A stretch of DNA of 64,000 bases from contig CBFIII010000007.1 of NCBI GenBank assembly GCA_965662645.1, positions 1-64,000 on the forward strand. Direction: 5' to 3'. Origin of the DNA: UBA5342 sp965662645. GTDB taxonomy: Bacteria; Bacteroidota; Bacteroidia; Bacteroidales; UBA5342. Position numbers and translations under genes: made by a program. Of the stretch, positions 26,646-35,633 are shown piece by piece. The notes under the pieces are model-generated. The model worked only from the letters and a program-made list of their open reading frames with translations, was not told where the DNA came from and made no database searches. Position 1 is the stretch's first letter. Each line of letters begins with the position of its first letter.

Positions 26646-27209
26646 TTAGATGTGGTGCACCAAATGTTCGATTAAAATCTTAAAACCAATACCAATAAGC
26701 AAAATACCTCCTATCAAACAAGTAGGGAAAGCTTTTACTTTAGAAAAGAAAGCACCTAAATAAACACCAGCAGATGCTAAAATAAAGCTGGTAAGCCCAA
26801 TAATAAGCGTAGTATTAGTAATATCATAATGCAAAAAAGAAAAGCTGATACCAACAGCTAATGCATCTATGCTAGTAGCAACTGCTAAAGTAGAAAGAAT
26901 ACGCTTACGCCGAAGATCTATAAACCGCCCCTTTTCTCCCTTAAAATACTCAAAAATCATCTTTCCCCCAATACCGACAAGCAAAACAAAAGCAATCCAA
27001 TGATCCCAAATGTGTATCAGATGATCAACTCTAGATGCCAATAAATAACCAACAGCAAAAAAAAGAGACTGAGCTACACCCATAAACAAACCAGTACGAA
27101 TAGCATCTTTCAGATTAAATTTTTTCAGACACACCCCTCCAGCTATGGAAACTGCAAAACTATCCATCGCCAAACCTACCGCAATCACCAATATTGAAAT
27201 TATTCCCAT
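26646..27209 (-). CDS. mntP: Putative manganese efflux pump MntP
   Basis: 187 residues with six hydrophobic segments in two homologous halves. Family motifs are GLAMDSFAVSIAGG (residues about 12-25) and TSIDALAVGISFSF (about 112-125), carrying the conserved Asp residues of the metal path. It should export Mn2+ across the inner membrane. No yybP-ykoY riboswitch was recognised upstream. A TATTTTTG -7 box on the minus strand at 27227-27234 lies 17 bases before the start. Single-gene unit. Confidence 0.93.
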   Translation of the reverse strand: MGIISILVIAVGLAMDSFAVSIAGGVCLKKFNLKDAIRTGLFMGVAQSLFFAVGYLLASRVDHLIHIWDHWIAFVLLVGIGGKMIFEYFKGEKGRFIDLRRKRILSTLAVATSIDALAVGISFSFLHYDITNTTLIIGLTSFILASAGVYLGAFFSKVKAFPTCLIGGILLIGIGFKILIEHLVHHI

Positions 27210-27336
27210 CGTTTATAATTAAATGACAAAAATAGCGAAAAAGACACTAACCCCTTGTCATTAGTCCGAGCATTTCAAAATCAACCACACCTTTTTACCT
27301 ATTCTATTTTAACTTTAAAAAATCAGAAGTCTTAAA

Positions 27337-27921
27337 ATAATAGAAATCATTAAATGTTGTATTTTATAGGCAGACTGAAAACAGATGAATAGAAACTCAG
27401 TATGGTATAAATAAACGGCATCTTAAAAAACAGTACATTATTCATTTCCTACTACTTACAACAGTAAGAATAGATAAAAACAAATTTGACAATACACGAA
27501 TGTCACAACATCAAAAAGCAGCAGAGCTGCGACAGTATGGTAAAACAATAATACCCCTATAGCACAGGAGCCTCGTAGAGGTGAAACTTTTTGCAGCAAA
27601 CAGACACTTTATCATGGGGAATTACCTTTTCTTTTGCTTGACTAATGCCGTTTATTTGTAAAAAGAAGTAAAATAACAAAAACACGTATGTCACTCCTCT
27701 GGAGCTCTCTTGTAACGTTTAACAACGTTTTTACCATACTGTCGCCTCTCTGAGGCTTGTCTTTATATGACATAGACTAGAGTCAATACCAAACGGATAA
27801 ATAGTGGAAATCATTAAATGTCGTATTTAAAAACAGACTGTAAACTTATGACTAAAACTGAGTATGGTATAAATATACGGCATCTTAAAAAAAGCACATT
27901 ATTTATTTCCTGCTACTTATT
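27337..27921. repeat. Composite repeat: 120-bp direct repeats flanking inverted palindromes
   Basis: A block at 27337-27458 recurs at about 27801-27921 in the same orientation (roughly 85% identical by eye; shared AAATCATTAAATG, CAGTATGGTATAAATA and CGGCATCTTAAAAAA). Between them, GCGACAGTATGGTAAAA (near 27529) is inverted near 27732 (TTTTACCATACTGTCGC), each next to a short hairpin (GCAG-AG-CTGC; CCTC-TCT-GAGG). Two further hairpins lie between (CCTC-GTA-GAGG; CTCC-TCT-GGAG). AAATAAACGGCAT near 27410 is also inverted near 27648. No gene is supported in 27210-28160. Confidence 0.75.
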
Positions 27922-28160
27922 ATCGTATTTTTGATAAAGATTATTTTTATCAAAGCTCTAACTTTTAAACTAAAAAAAAAATTAACACCTGCATTGTATT
28001 TTTTCACTTAAGCCCCTTTTGAAATAACAAAAGATCACGACACAACAATACAAACACTTAAGACACAACATGAGTTAATTTACACAACATATCTCAGATT
28101 CTATGTACCTTTGACACAAACATAATTATTTCGCATTATAACTTTAATATTTCAAGCGGC

Positions 28161-31100
28161 ATGTCTCATCTTACCATATACAAAGCTTCTGCAGGATCAG
28201 GAAAAACATTCACCCTCACACGCCGCTATCTCGAATTACTCTTCGAGAAAAAAGATAACTACAAACACATTTTGGCTGCAACCTTCACCAATAAGGCAAC
28301 CGAAGAGATGAAGCAACGCATCATTAGCGAACTTTATCTATTAGCTAACGGCGATGAGAGCGCACATAGGAGTTATTTACTAGAACGCTTACCTCAACTT
28401 AAGACAGAGGAAAACCTCAATCAAATAGCAGATTTCACACTAGCGTCTATTTTACATGACTACTCCCGCTTTTCGGTCACTACCATTGATCGTTTTTTTC
28501 AGAAAATCATACGTTCTTTTGCACGTGAAATGAATGTAGCTTCTAACTACAATATAGAACTGGACACCGAATCGGTATTAACAAAAGCATCAGAACAATT
28601 ATTTTTTGACCTGGACAAAAGAGGTAATGAACAATTACTTAAATGGGTTACACACTATGCCGAAGAACAAATTGAAAATGGCGACAGCTGGAACTTCACC
28701 AATAGCATCACAACACTCAGCAAAGAATTTCTAAAAGAGGAATACAAAGCCCTCAATAATAACAACGAAAATCAATTGGGCAATTTTCTAGTGCTTAATG
28801 CTTTTCTTGAAAAAATAACGAAACACAATTTTCTATTAAAAAAACAATGGATTGACTTGGCTCAACGAGGAGTTAACATTTGTGAAAAATACAATCTAGA
28901 AACCTCTGATTTTAAAAATGGAAAACGTTCAGGCGTTAATTTTATTTTTAAAATGGCATTAGGAGAAGTTCCAGACAAAACAAATACATACCATGCACAA
29001 ATGCTCGAGGGCATCGAGGGCTGGACTACCGCAAAATCGCCCAACAAAATAACAATTGACGAAGCTTACAACAATGGTTTACACACTATTTTCACTGAAC
29101 TAATAGAAGCATGGGAACAAGACTACCCCGTCTATAATAGCATCACTATTGTACGTAAAAACTTCTATGCCATGGGCATATTAGCCGATCTAGAACAACA
29201 ACTTAAGAAATACACAGAAGAAAATAACCTCTTTCTTTTAGCTAACTCTAACGAACTTATCGCTAAAATCATAGACCAAAGCGACACGCCTTTTATTTAT
29301 GAAAAAACGGGTAATAACTTCAAACATTTTATGATTGATGAATTCCAAGATACCAGTCGTCTGCAATGGGGAAACATCAAGCCTTTAATCAATAACAGTC
29401 TTGGAGAAGGCCATAGTAGCCTCCTTGTGGGTGACGTCAAACAATCAATTTACCGCTGGCGCAACTCAGACTGGCAACAATTGGATCATAAAATCTCGGA
29501 TGAATACCAAAGCCAAGCTATTCAAGAAGTGTTACCAACCAATTGGCGAAGCACAGCTAACATCATTAAATTTAACAACACCCTATTTCTTGCGGCATCT
29601 AAATATTTAAAACAACAATTCATTAATGATACGGGCGATGACTCATCACGGAGTGAACTGTTCCAATCAGCTTATGCCGATATCGCGCAAGAAATTCCTG
29701 AAAAAGCAACAAAAAATGGGTTCGTCTCTCTACAGTTTTATGATAAAAAAGACAAAGACAACTGGAAAGAAGAGGCCCTTTCGCAACTGGTTAAAAACAT
29801 TGAAGACCTTCAGGACAAAGGTTATCACCTCAACGATATAGCCATATTAACACGCACAGGAAATGAGGGAGCAGAAATATCTCGTCATTTATTAGATTAT
29901 GCCGCATCACACAGCGATTGCGCTTACCGCTACGACATCATCTCCAACGAAGCACTTTGGATATCATCCTCTTATGATGTAAAATTCCTCATCAACATAT
30001 TAAAATACAACACCACAAAGGATAATATTTTAGCGACCCAAATCAACTTAATATATTACAATTACATCAACAAGAGCACTTCAAACATAGCCAATACCAC
30101 AAGCCAATTAACGGCTGAAATAAGCGACAAATTAGAACACCTCACCACACTATCATTGCAAGAAACTACCGAACAACTGATTTACAGATTTGGCCTGGGA
30201 CAGAAAGCAGAACAAGCCATCTTTATTCAAAGTTTCATTGACCTCATCAATCAATTTGAATTGAACCAAAATGGTGGGATTGATGACTTTTTGCTCTGGT
30301 GGGACGAAAAAGGTTACAAGATATCAGTCAGCACACCCGAAGGACAAGATGCAATTAACATCATGACCATACACAAATCCAAAGGTTTAGAATACAAAAT
30401 TATCATTGTCCCCTTTTTAGGATGGGAAATAGAGAACAGCAAAGGCTATTTATGGACAAGCACAGAACAAGAGCCCTTGAACGATATATCACATTTTGCC
30501 ATAAAAATTAATAAAAACCTGATCAATTCAGTATTCAAAGCGGATTACACACACGAGATATTATTACAATACATCGACAACCTTAACCTACTATATGTAG
30601 CCTTTACACGTGCCAAAGAAGGACTCTACGGTTATGGCTATGCACCTAATACTAAAAAAACCGATGGTCTATTAGCAAACATATTATCACAGGAGAGTAC
30701 CGCCAGCGAAAACAGCATCAATTTCTTAGAATATTGGGATACCGAAGAACTAAAATTTACTTTTGGCAGCCTACCACAAGTAAAAACGAAATCAACAGAG
30801 AAAGACAATAATCTATGGCTTAAACAATACTCATCGAACAAGCAAAATAACAATTTGAAACTAAGGCTACAATCTCACGATTTTGCCATAAAAGACGACG
30901 AACTGTTTCCTACCGCTAGCAAAACAGGAAAGATATGGCATCAATTATTTGAGCAAATATCGTCTATCAACGAATTACCTCAAGCCATAACATCCCTTGC
31001 ACAAGAAGGCATAGTAGCAGCAGACACCGCTGAGGAATTACTAAAAACCGTAAAAAAAGCCATCAATCAACCCATTGTTAAATCTTGGTTTTCGGGAAAA

Positions 31101-31340
31101 GCCATAGTGCATAATGAAGCAGCAATTCTTACTCCTGAAGGTTATAACTACCGTCCTGACCGCATCGTTGAAATCAAAGATGAGATTATCGTTATTGACT
31201 TTAAATTCGGAAATATCATCAAAAAAAGCTACGACAAGCAAGTCAACCGCTACGTCAATTTAATACAAGAGATGGGGCATCAGAAAGTAAAAGGTTACTT
31301 ATGGTATGTCGTTCTAAATAAAATAGTGGAAGTAAAATAA
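28161..31340 (+). CDS. AddA/RecB-like UvrD helicase with C-terminal nuclease domain
   Basis: 1059 residues. Helicase motifs in order: Walker A ASAGSGKT (9-16), ATFTNKATEEMKQRI, Walker B FMIDEFQDTS (about 391), motif III LLVGDVKQSIYRWR, motif IV LPTNWRS, motif V INIMTIHKSKGLEY, motif VI NLLYVAFTRAKEGLYG. The C-terminus has a PD-(D/E)XK core: YRPDRIVE, VIDFKFG, then Q and Y of KQVNRYVNLI. It should unwind and degrade DNA ends during double-strand break repair. In relatives it sits beside an AddB-type nuclease gene; none is adjacent here. A TACCTTTG -7 box lies at 28106-28113. Confidence 0.92.
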   Translation: MSHLTIYKASAGSGKTFTLTRRYLELLFEKKDNYKHILAATFTNKATEEMKQRIISELYLLANGDESAHRSYLLERLPQLKTEENLNQIADFTLASILHDYSRFSVTTIDRFFQKIIRSFAREMNVASNYNIELDTESVLTKASEQLFFDLDKRGNEQLLKWVTHYAEEQIENGDSWNFTNSITTLSKEFLKEEYKALNNNNENQLGNFLVLNAFLEKITKHNFLLKKQWIDLAQRGVNICEKYNLETSDFKNGKRSGVNFIFKMALGEVPDKTNTYHAQMLEGIEGWTTAKSPNKITIDEAYNNGLHTIFTELIEAWEQDYPVYNSITIVRKNFYAMGILADLEQQLKKYTEENNLFLLANSNELIAKIIDQSDTPFIYEKTGNNFKHFMIDEFQDTSRLQWGNIKPLINNSLGEGHSSLLVGDVKQSIYRWRNSDWQQLDHKISDEYQSQAIQEVLPTNWRSTANIIKFNNTLFLAASKYLKQQFINDTGDDSSRSELFQSAYADIAQEIPEKATKNGFVSLQFYDKKDKDNWKEEALSQLVKNIEDLQDKGYHLNDIAILTRTGNEGAEISRHLLDYAASHSDCAYRYDIISNEALWISSSYDVKFLINILKYNTTKDNILATQINLIYYNYINKSTSNIANTTSQLTAEISDKLEHLTTLSLQETTEQLIYRFGLGQKAEQAIFIQSFIDLINQFELNQNGGIDDFLLWWDEKGYKISVSTPEGQDAINIMTIHKSKGLEYKIIIVPFLGWEIENSKGYLWTSTEQEPLNDISHFAIKINKNLINSVFKADYTHEILLQYIDNLNLLYVAFTRAKEGLYGYGYAPNTKKTDGLLANILSQESTASENSINFLEYWDTEELKFTFGSLPQVKTKSTEKDNNLWLKQYSSNKQNNNLKLRLQSHDFAIKDDELFPTASKTGKIWHQLFEQISSINELPQAITSLAQEGIVAADTAEELLKTVKKAINQPIVKSWFSGKAIVHNEAAILTPEGYNYRPDRIVEIKDEIIVIDFKFGNIIKKSYDKQVNRYVNLIQEMGHQKVKGYLWYVVLNKIVEVK

Positions 31341-31666
31341 GAGAAGCTAGGGTAAACATTTCAGAAGAGTAAAAAAGCATCAAAATGGTCCCTTTCATAT
31401 TCAGCTTAACAAATATTTAAATTAAAACCAGAAATATCATCGAAAAAGAAATTCAAATAGGACTGTCAAAACACCTAATTTTTAGAAATAGTTTGTAGAA
31501 AAATATAGGGAAAATACTGAAAGACTAAAACTGATAAGTTAATCTCATCAGAAATAAGACAGATCTAAGGATTTCAGATTAACGATATAATATTAAAATA
31601 TCGCGCAAAAGGGGGTGAAAACAAAAAAGCCAACATCCTACAAAAGAATATTGACTAATAAAAAAG
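31341..31666. other. Gene-free stretch between the helicase and tRNA-Leu
   Basis: AT-rich, no supported gene, no clear terminator stem and no copy of the repeat families seen elsewhere in the window. Confidence 0.5.
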
Positions 31667-31750
31667 TGCCCAGAACAAGACTCGAACTTGCACGGCCTTG
31701 CGGCCACAGGCCCCTCAAGCCTGCATGTCTACCAATTTCACCATCTGGGC
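31667..31750 (-). tRNA. tRNA-Leu (anticodon GAG)
   Basis: 84 nt. Acceptor GCCCAGA/TCTGGGC, discriminator A. Anticodon stem CAGGC/GCCTG with loop TTGAGGG (GAG), then a long variable arm (TGTGGCCGCAAGGCC...) as expected for Leu, and T arm GTTCGAGTC. It is the last of three tRNAs on one minus-strand transcript. Confidence 0.95.
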
Positions 31751-31765
31751 AAAGACTAACTGATG

Positions 31766-31837
31766 AGCGAGAAACGGGATTTGAACCCGCGACCCCAACC
31801 TTGGCAAGGTTGTGCTCTACCACTGAGCTATTCTCGC
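31766..31837 (-). tRNA. tRNA-Gly (anticodon GCC), second copy
   Basis: 72 nt. Acceptor GCGAGAA/TTCTCGC, discriminator T. Anticodon loop TTGCCAA within AACCT/AGGTT. Identical to the copy at 31934-32005; the 96 bases between them show no other gene. Confidence 0.97.
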
Positions 31838-31933
31838 ATTAATAATAAATAATAGACCCTATTTAATAAATCGGAATACGATCTAAAAGGATAAATAAAA
31901 AAAAGAGAAATCTCTTTCCCTTCCTTAATTGTG

Positions 31934-32005
31934 AGCGAGAAACGGGATTTGAACCCGCGACCCCAACCTTGGCAAGGTTGTGCTCTACCACTGAGCTATT
32001 CTCGC
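31934..32005 (-). tRNA. tRNA-Gly (anticodon GCC), first copy
   Basis: Identical to the 31766-31837 gene. It is first in the minus-strand Gly-Gly-Leu array and nearest to the promoter at 32037-32067. Confidence 0.97.
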
Positions 32006-32036
32006 ATAATACTGTCCCCTTTTTTTGAAGACGCTG

Positions 32037-32067
32037 CAAAAGTAATCCTTTTATCTTAAACACCAAA
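32037..32067 (-). promoter_or_regulatory. Promoter of the tRNA Gly-Gly-Leu array
   Basis: Minus strand: TTTG (32064-32067), 19 bases, TACTTTTG (32037-32044), the same sequence and spacing as the tRNA-Pro and tRNA-Phe promoters. Confidence 0.75.
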
Positions 32068-32103
32068 AATATTGAATATTTTTTTATTTTTTTTGTCATA
32101 CAC

Positions 32104-32134
32104 TTGTTCCTTTATATAAATCACAGTATTTTTG
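32104..32134 (+). promoter_or_regulatory. Promoter of rpsU
   Basis: TTG at 32104-32106, 20 bases, then TATTTTTG at 32127-32134, 41 bases before rpsU. It diverges from the tRNA promoter in the 170-base spacer. Confidence 0.65.
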
Positions 32135-32175
32135 CAGCCCTTTAAAAAATAACAGTACTAATAAAATATAAGAAT

Positions 32176-32367
32176 ATGATTATTGTCCCTGTAAAAGAAG
32201 GTCAAAACATTGAACGATCTTTAAAACAATTTAAACGTAAATTCGAAAAAACTGGCGCGATGAAAGAAATCCGTTCACGTCAAGCATATATCAAACCTTC
32301 TGTTGTTTTACGTGACAGAAAAATTAAAGCAGTTTACGTACAAAAATTACGCGAAGAAGAAGATTAA
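32176..32367 (+). CDS. rpsU: 30S ribosomal protein S21
   Basis: 63 residues: MIIVPVKEGQNIERSLKQFK, then EKTGAMKEIRSRQAYIKPS and a basic end. It is a small-subunit protein near the anti-Shine-Dalgarno region. It is the first gene of an rpsU-xerC-hpf group that is common in Bacteroidota, with xerC starting 69 bases later. Confidence 0.97.
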   Translation: MIIVPVKEGQNIERSLKQFKRKFEKTGAMKEIRSRQAYIKPSVVLRDRKIKAVYVQKLREEED

Positions 32368-32436
32368 TTAAAGCTAGATATAACTTGTTTTCCTGAATTG
32401 TTTTCTATAACTTCGTTTATAGTAAATTTTTAGTGA

Positions 32437-33348
32437 ATGATAATATCTACTTTTCTTAAACATCTACAATACGAAAAAGGCGTATCGCCGCATACGTTAA
32501 TAGCTTACAAAAACGATCTGCACCAATTTGAATCTTTCATTCTTACTGATGCAGGTTCTTTTGTGCTCGAAAATCTGGACAGATCAGACATTAGGCGCTG
32601 GATACTCGACATGATGTCTGAGCATAAGAATCCATCAACAATAGCACGAAAAATATCGAGTCTCAACAGCTTTTTTCGCTATTGCTTACGCCACGATATA
32701 CTTAAAACAAACCCAGCAAATGGACTTGTTTTACCGAAAAAGGACAAAAGACTCCCTTCATTTCTAAATAAAGATGAAGTAGAAGCCCTTTTTTCACAAG
32801 AAAAAAATGCGAATGATCTTCCAGCTCTTCGTGATGATTTAATAGTAGAAATGCTTATTGGACTGGGACTACGTCGTGCCGAATTAATCTCTCTTAAGAC
32901 CAACAGCATCAACTACAGTAATAAGACAGTCAAAGTCTTAGGAAAACGCAACAAAGAACGCATCATTCCAGCTTATCAAAAAATCCTATCTAAATCAAGA
33001 ATTTACATAGAATTACGCAATAAACATTTCCCAGAAGCAGAAAATTCACTATTTTTAACGAATAAAGGTAAACCTATTTACGATAAATTTGTTTACCTAT
33101 TAATAAAGCATCGTATAGAAGAGGTCTCAACCATTAAACAAAAGAGTCCTCACACCTTAAGACACAGCTATGCAACACTACTCTTAAACGAAGGAGCAGA
33201 TCTAGAAATCATTAGAGAACTACTAGGGCACTCAACATTAGCCTCGACTCAGATTTACACACATAACACTTTTAAGGATCTTCAAAAATCATATAATTTA
33301 GCTCATCCCCGCATGAAAGATAAAAAAGACAAAATTGAGGAAACTTAA
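32437..33348 (+). CDS. xerC: XerC/D-type tyrosine recombinase
   Basis: 303 residues. N-terminal SAM-like core-binding domain (1-90), then the catalytic domain with all active residues visible: R146 (GLGLRRAEL), K170, H239-x-x-R242 (HTLRHSYAT), H265 (ELLGHSTLASTQIYTH) and nucleophile Y274. The length and the PHTLRHSYATLLLNEGADL signature fit chromosome-dimer resolution enzymes rather than phage integrases. The position after rpsU supports a housekeeping role at dif. Distinguishing XerC from XerD is not certain. Confidence 0.9.
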   Translation: MIISTFLKHLQYEKGVSPHTLIAYKNDLHQFESFILTDAGSFVLENLDRSDIRRWILDMMSEHKNPSTIARKISSLNSFFRYCLRHDILKTNPANGLVLPKKDKRLPSFLNKDEVEALFSQEKNANDLPALRDDLIVEMLIGLGLRRAELISLKTNSINYSNKTVKVLGKRNKERIIPAYQKILSKSRIYIELRNKHFPEAENSLFLTNKGKPIYDKFVYLLIKHRIEEVSTIKQKSPHTLRHSYATLLLNEGADLEIIRELLGHSTLASTQIYTHNTFKDLQKSYNLAHPRMKDKKDKIEET

Positions 33349-33404
33349 GAAAGTCTTTGCGAGCGATAGATATTTATTTATTAATTTTAAAAAAAACATA
33401 GATT

Positions 33405-33701
33405 ATGGATGTAAACATCACAACCGTTCACTTTTCCATTTCAGAAGACTTGGAAAATTTTACACAGAAAAAAATTGCAAAAGCAATCGCTAAACATGAT
33501 GACGTAGTAAGTACCAACGTAATTATGAAGCTCACTAAACCTGAAACAATCAACAACAAAGAAGCAGAAATCCGCGTCAACGTTCCTGGAGCAGAACTTT
33601 TTGCCAAAAAGGCAGCTGACACATTTGAAGAAGCCGTTGACATTTCACTAGAAGCCATCAAACGACAACTACAACGTCGCAAAGAAAAACTCAAGCCATA
33701 A
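33405..33701 (+). CDS. hpf: Ribosome hibernation-promoting factor, short form
   Basis: 98 residues with the HPF/RaiA beta-alpha-beta fold: VHFSISEDLENFTQKKIAKA, INNKEAEIRVNVPGAELFA and the basic helix IDVSLEAIKRQLQRRKEK-like end (here VDISLEAIKRQLQRRK). There is no C-terminal dimerisation domain, so it is the short form that binds the 30S subunit in stationary phase. It lies 56 bases after xerC and has a terminator after it. Confidence 0.93.
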   Translation: MDVNITTVHFSISEDLENFTQKKIAKAIAKHDDVVSTNVIMKLTKPETINNKEAEIRVNVPGAELFAKKAADTFEEAVDISLEAIKRQLQRRKEKLKP

Positions 33702-33753
33702 CAAAACACGCTCTAACATTATAGAGCATATTATTACAATTCAACCAAATACT

Positions 33754-33785
33754 AAAAAGACGACAACTATGTCGTCTTTTTTTAT
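33754..33785 (+). terminator. Terminator of the rpsU-xerC-hpf group
   Basis: AAAAAGACGACA/TGTCGTCTTTTT stem with a short loop and T7. Confidence 0.9.
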
Positions 33786-33820
33786 ACCTATTTTTTATAG
33801 CTATGGAATAATATAAACAT

Positions 33821-33828
33821 TACATTTG
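33821..33828 (+). promoter_or_regulatory. -7 box upstream of the ECF sigma operon
   Basis: TACATTTG, 27 bases before the TTG start of the sigma gene; no clear upstream TTG at the expected distance, so the main promoter may be of another type. Confidence 0.45.
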
Positions 33829-33855
33829 TCCAACAAATAGCATTGAAAAAACAAA

Positions 33856-34434
33856 TTGAAAGAAAAAGACGACATAGCGATCATTGAAAGCATAAAAGCT
33901 GGAAACACAGAAGCCTTTTCGATCATTGTAAATCGGTATCGCCAACAAGTAGCTCGTGCTGTCATGGGCATGCTAGGAAATACGGCAGAAGCCGATGATG
34001 TAGGTCAAGAAGTCTTTATTCGCTTTTACAAATCGATAGAACAATACCGAGGCGACTCCTCATTGGGCACCTACCTCACCAGAATAGGTATAAACCTCTC
34101 ACTTAATGCATTAAAAAAACAGAAGAAACATCGTATTTTTCAATCGTTTAAAAATAACGATGATAACAATAAAACGAATAACACTTTAGAACAAAAAGCA
34201 GTTGCAAATGATGATTTCTCAGCGAAAGACAATCAAGAATTGGTACAATTAGCCCTCACCTACTTAGATCCAAAATTCAGATCTATCATCGTATTAAGAA
34301 TGCTAGAAGGCTATTCTACCAAAGAAACAGCAGAAACATTAAATTTGCCAACAGGAACAGTATTAAGCCGTTTATCTAGAGCACAGGAAAAGCTAAAAAC
34401 AAAACTTGTGGAATTAGGCTATAAACAGGACTAA
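33856..34434 (+). CDS. ECF-type RNA polymerase sigma factor
   Basis: 192 residues from a TTG start; the stop codon 12 bases upstream and the absence of an early ATG make TTG the only start that keeps region 2 intact. Sigma region 2 covers about residues 22-88 (IVNRYRQQVARAVMG, EADDVGQEVFIRFYKSI, GTYLTRIGINLSLNALKKQKK). Region 4 is about 130-185 (RSIIVLRMLEGYSTKETAETL, TGTVLSRLSRAQEKL). It should direct RNA polymerase to a stress regulon. The next two genes encode a single-span membrane protein and a Spy-like protein, suggesting an envelope-linked anti-sigma circuit. Confidence 0.92.
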   Translation: MKEKDDIAIIESIKAGNTEAFSIIVNRYRQQVARAVMGMLGNTAEADDVGQEVFIRFYKSIEQYRGDSSLGTYLTRIGINLSLNALKKQKKHRIFQSFKNNDDNNKTNNTLEQKAVANDDFSAKDNQELVQLALTYLDPKFRSIIVLRMLEGYSTKETAETLNLPTGTVLSRLSRAQEKLKTKLVELGYKQD

Positions 34435-34464
34435 TATTATTTATCATATATAATTCATACAACT

Positions 34465-34764
34465 ATGACCCTAGAAAACAACATAAAGCCCAATATCACA
34501 CAAATGATAAAGGACTTCCATCCAGACTTCAACCCATCGTTTGAAACCCGAGTTATGGACAAAATCAAACACCTCAGTGGTCACACCTACTCCACACTAT
34601 TCAACCATGCCTTTTATCGCATTTTGTTGAGTGGAGCTGCAGCCGTTATAATATTACTTATCACGATCTACCTCAATGATGGAAACCTCTCTTCTGACAC
34701 TCTAATTGGCACAGGCAACCTCGATATAGAATCGCTTACTGCAATAGCACTGAACGGTTATTAA
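34465..34764 (+). CDS. Single-span membrane protein, candidate anti-sigma factor
   Basis: 99 residues. The first 50 are soluble (ITQMIKDFHPDFNPSFETRV), followed by one transmembrane helix at about 53-72 (ILLSGAAAVIILLITIYL) and a 27-residue periplasmic tail. No zinc-binding HxxxCxxC motif is present. It lies 30 bases after the ECF sigma gene. By position and topology it could hold the sigma factor at the membrane, but no known anti-sigma domain was recognised. Confidence 0.65.
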   Translation: MTLENNIKPNITQMIKDFHPDFNPSFETRVMDKIKHLSGHTYSTLFNHAFYRILLSGAAAVIILLITIYLNDGNLSSDTLIGTGNLDIESLTAIALNGY

Positions 34765-34782
34765 CCCATAAAAAATAGTAAA

Positions 34783-35328
34783 ATGAAACGTAAAATATAT
34801 CTTGAACTCATCATCACACTGGTCATCGGTTTTGCTATTGGTTTTTTCAGCAATAGTCTGATAACAGACAACCAAATAAAAGGCTACACGCTACACAAAG
34901 GAGAATCACAATTCTGGCACAAATCACTGTCTGAAGTAGGTGTAACACCAGAACAACGAGAATCCATAGATCCCATCATACGTAGCTATTCAGCAGAAGC
35001 ACAAAAAACACTGATAGCCGCTTGGAAAGAGATGCTTCCCATTTGGCAAAAGATGGAAGACGAAATCATGTTACAATTAACTCCTGAACAACAAAAGGCA
35101 CTCAAGATAATACTAAACAAACGTAAAAAACACTTCAAAAATCACATCAACCAACCGTCTCATCGAGAAATGGACCAAGGCAAAAAACAAGGTTACAAAC
35201 AAGGGAATGGACAAGGGAATGGACAAGGAAATGGTCAGATGAACAGAACCAGACAAGACAACGATACAAGACAGGGATACGGAATAGAAAAAGGGAAAAA
35301 CAAAGAAGAAGAAAAAGAACACAAGTAG
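34783..35328 (+). CDS. Membrane-anchored periplasmic Spy/CnrX-like protein
   Basis: 181 residues. N-terminal anchor at about 5-23 (LELIITLVIGFAIGFFSN), then a helical region with two LTPEQ-like motifs (VGVTPEQRESIDPI and MLQLTPEQQKALKII), as in Spy/CpxP/CnrX periplasmic sensors or chaperones. The last 60 residues are low-complexity, with a Gly-Asn-Gly-Gln repeat (12-bp DNA repeat at about 35202-35238) and a charged Lys/Glu end. It starts 18 bases after the previous gene, so the three genes form one operon, analogous in layout to sigma/anti-sigma/sensor triplets. Confidence 0.75.
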   Translation: MKRKIYLELIITLVIGFAIGFFSNSLITDNQIKGYTLHKGESQFWHKSLSEVGVTPEQRESIDPIIRSYSAEAQKTLIAAWKEMLPIWQKMEDEIMLQLTPEQQKALKIILNKRKKHFKNHINQPSHREMDQGKKQGYKQGNGQGNGQGNGQMNRTRQDNDTRQGYGIEKGKNKEEEKEHK

Positions 35329-35397
35329 TATAAAAATATCACTATTCTTTGCCCTCCAATCAATAGCACAAAAAAATACTATATAATTTACAATTAG

Positions 35398-35440
35398 AAA
35401 GATAGAGCGTTTTTACAATCAAAAGGCTCTATCTTTGATA
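35398..35440 (+). terminator. Terminator of the ECF sigma operon
   Basis: AAAGATAGAGC/GCTCTATCTTT stem with a 17-base loop, 70 bases after the last gene; the T-tract is short. Confidence 0.6.
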
Positions 35441-35633
35441 TTATACGTAACATTTTAATTTATTATAAAATAAAACCACTCTACAATTCATTAATAAACA
35501 ATAGAAAAACCCAAAACGTAATCATTAGACATTTAAACACAAAAGACTTAAAGTCTTAGTGAAAATTCCAACCTTTATTAAAAATGTAATAATGAAATTT
35601 TTCGCTTACTGAATAACTAAGAGAAATAAAAGG

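Noticed and set aside
27210..27340. Manganese riboswitch (yybP-ykoY) upstream of mntP
   Set aside because: The -7 box lies 17 bases from the start codon, leaving no room for the leader structure, and no characteristic motif was found.
31615..31842. Open frames across the tRNA-Leu and tRNA-Gly genes on both strands
   Set aside because: They are translations of tRNA sequence, which fully explains the bases.
31766..32005. Duplicated tRNA-Gly as att sites of an integrated element
   Set aside because: Both copies are complete genes only 96 bases apart with nothing coding between them; a simple tandem duplication explains it.
32437..33348. Phage or integrative-element integrase
   Set aside because: The length, core motifs and the rpsU-hpf neighbourhood fit a housekeeping Xer recombinase; no attachment-site duplication at the nearby tRNA genes.
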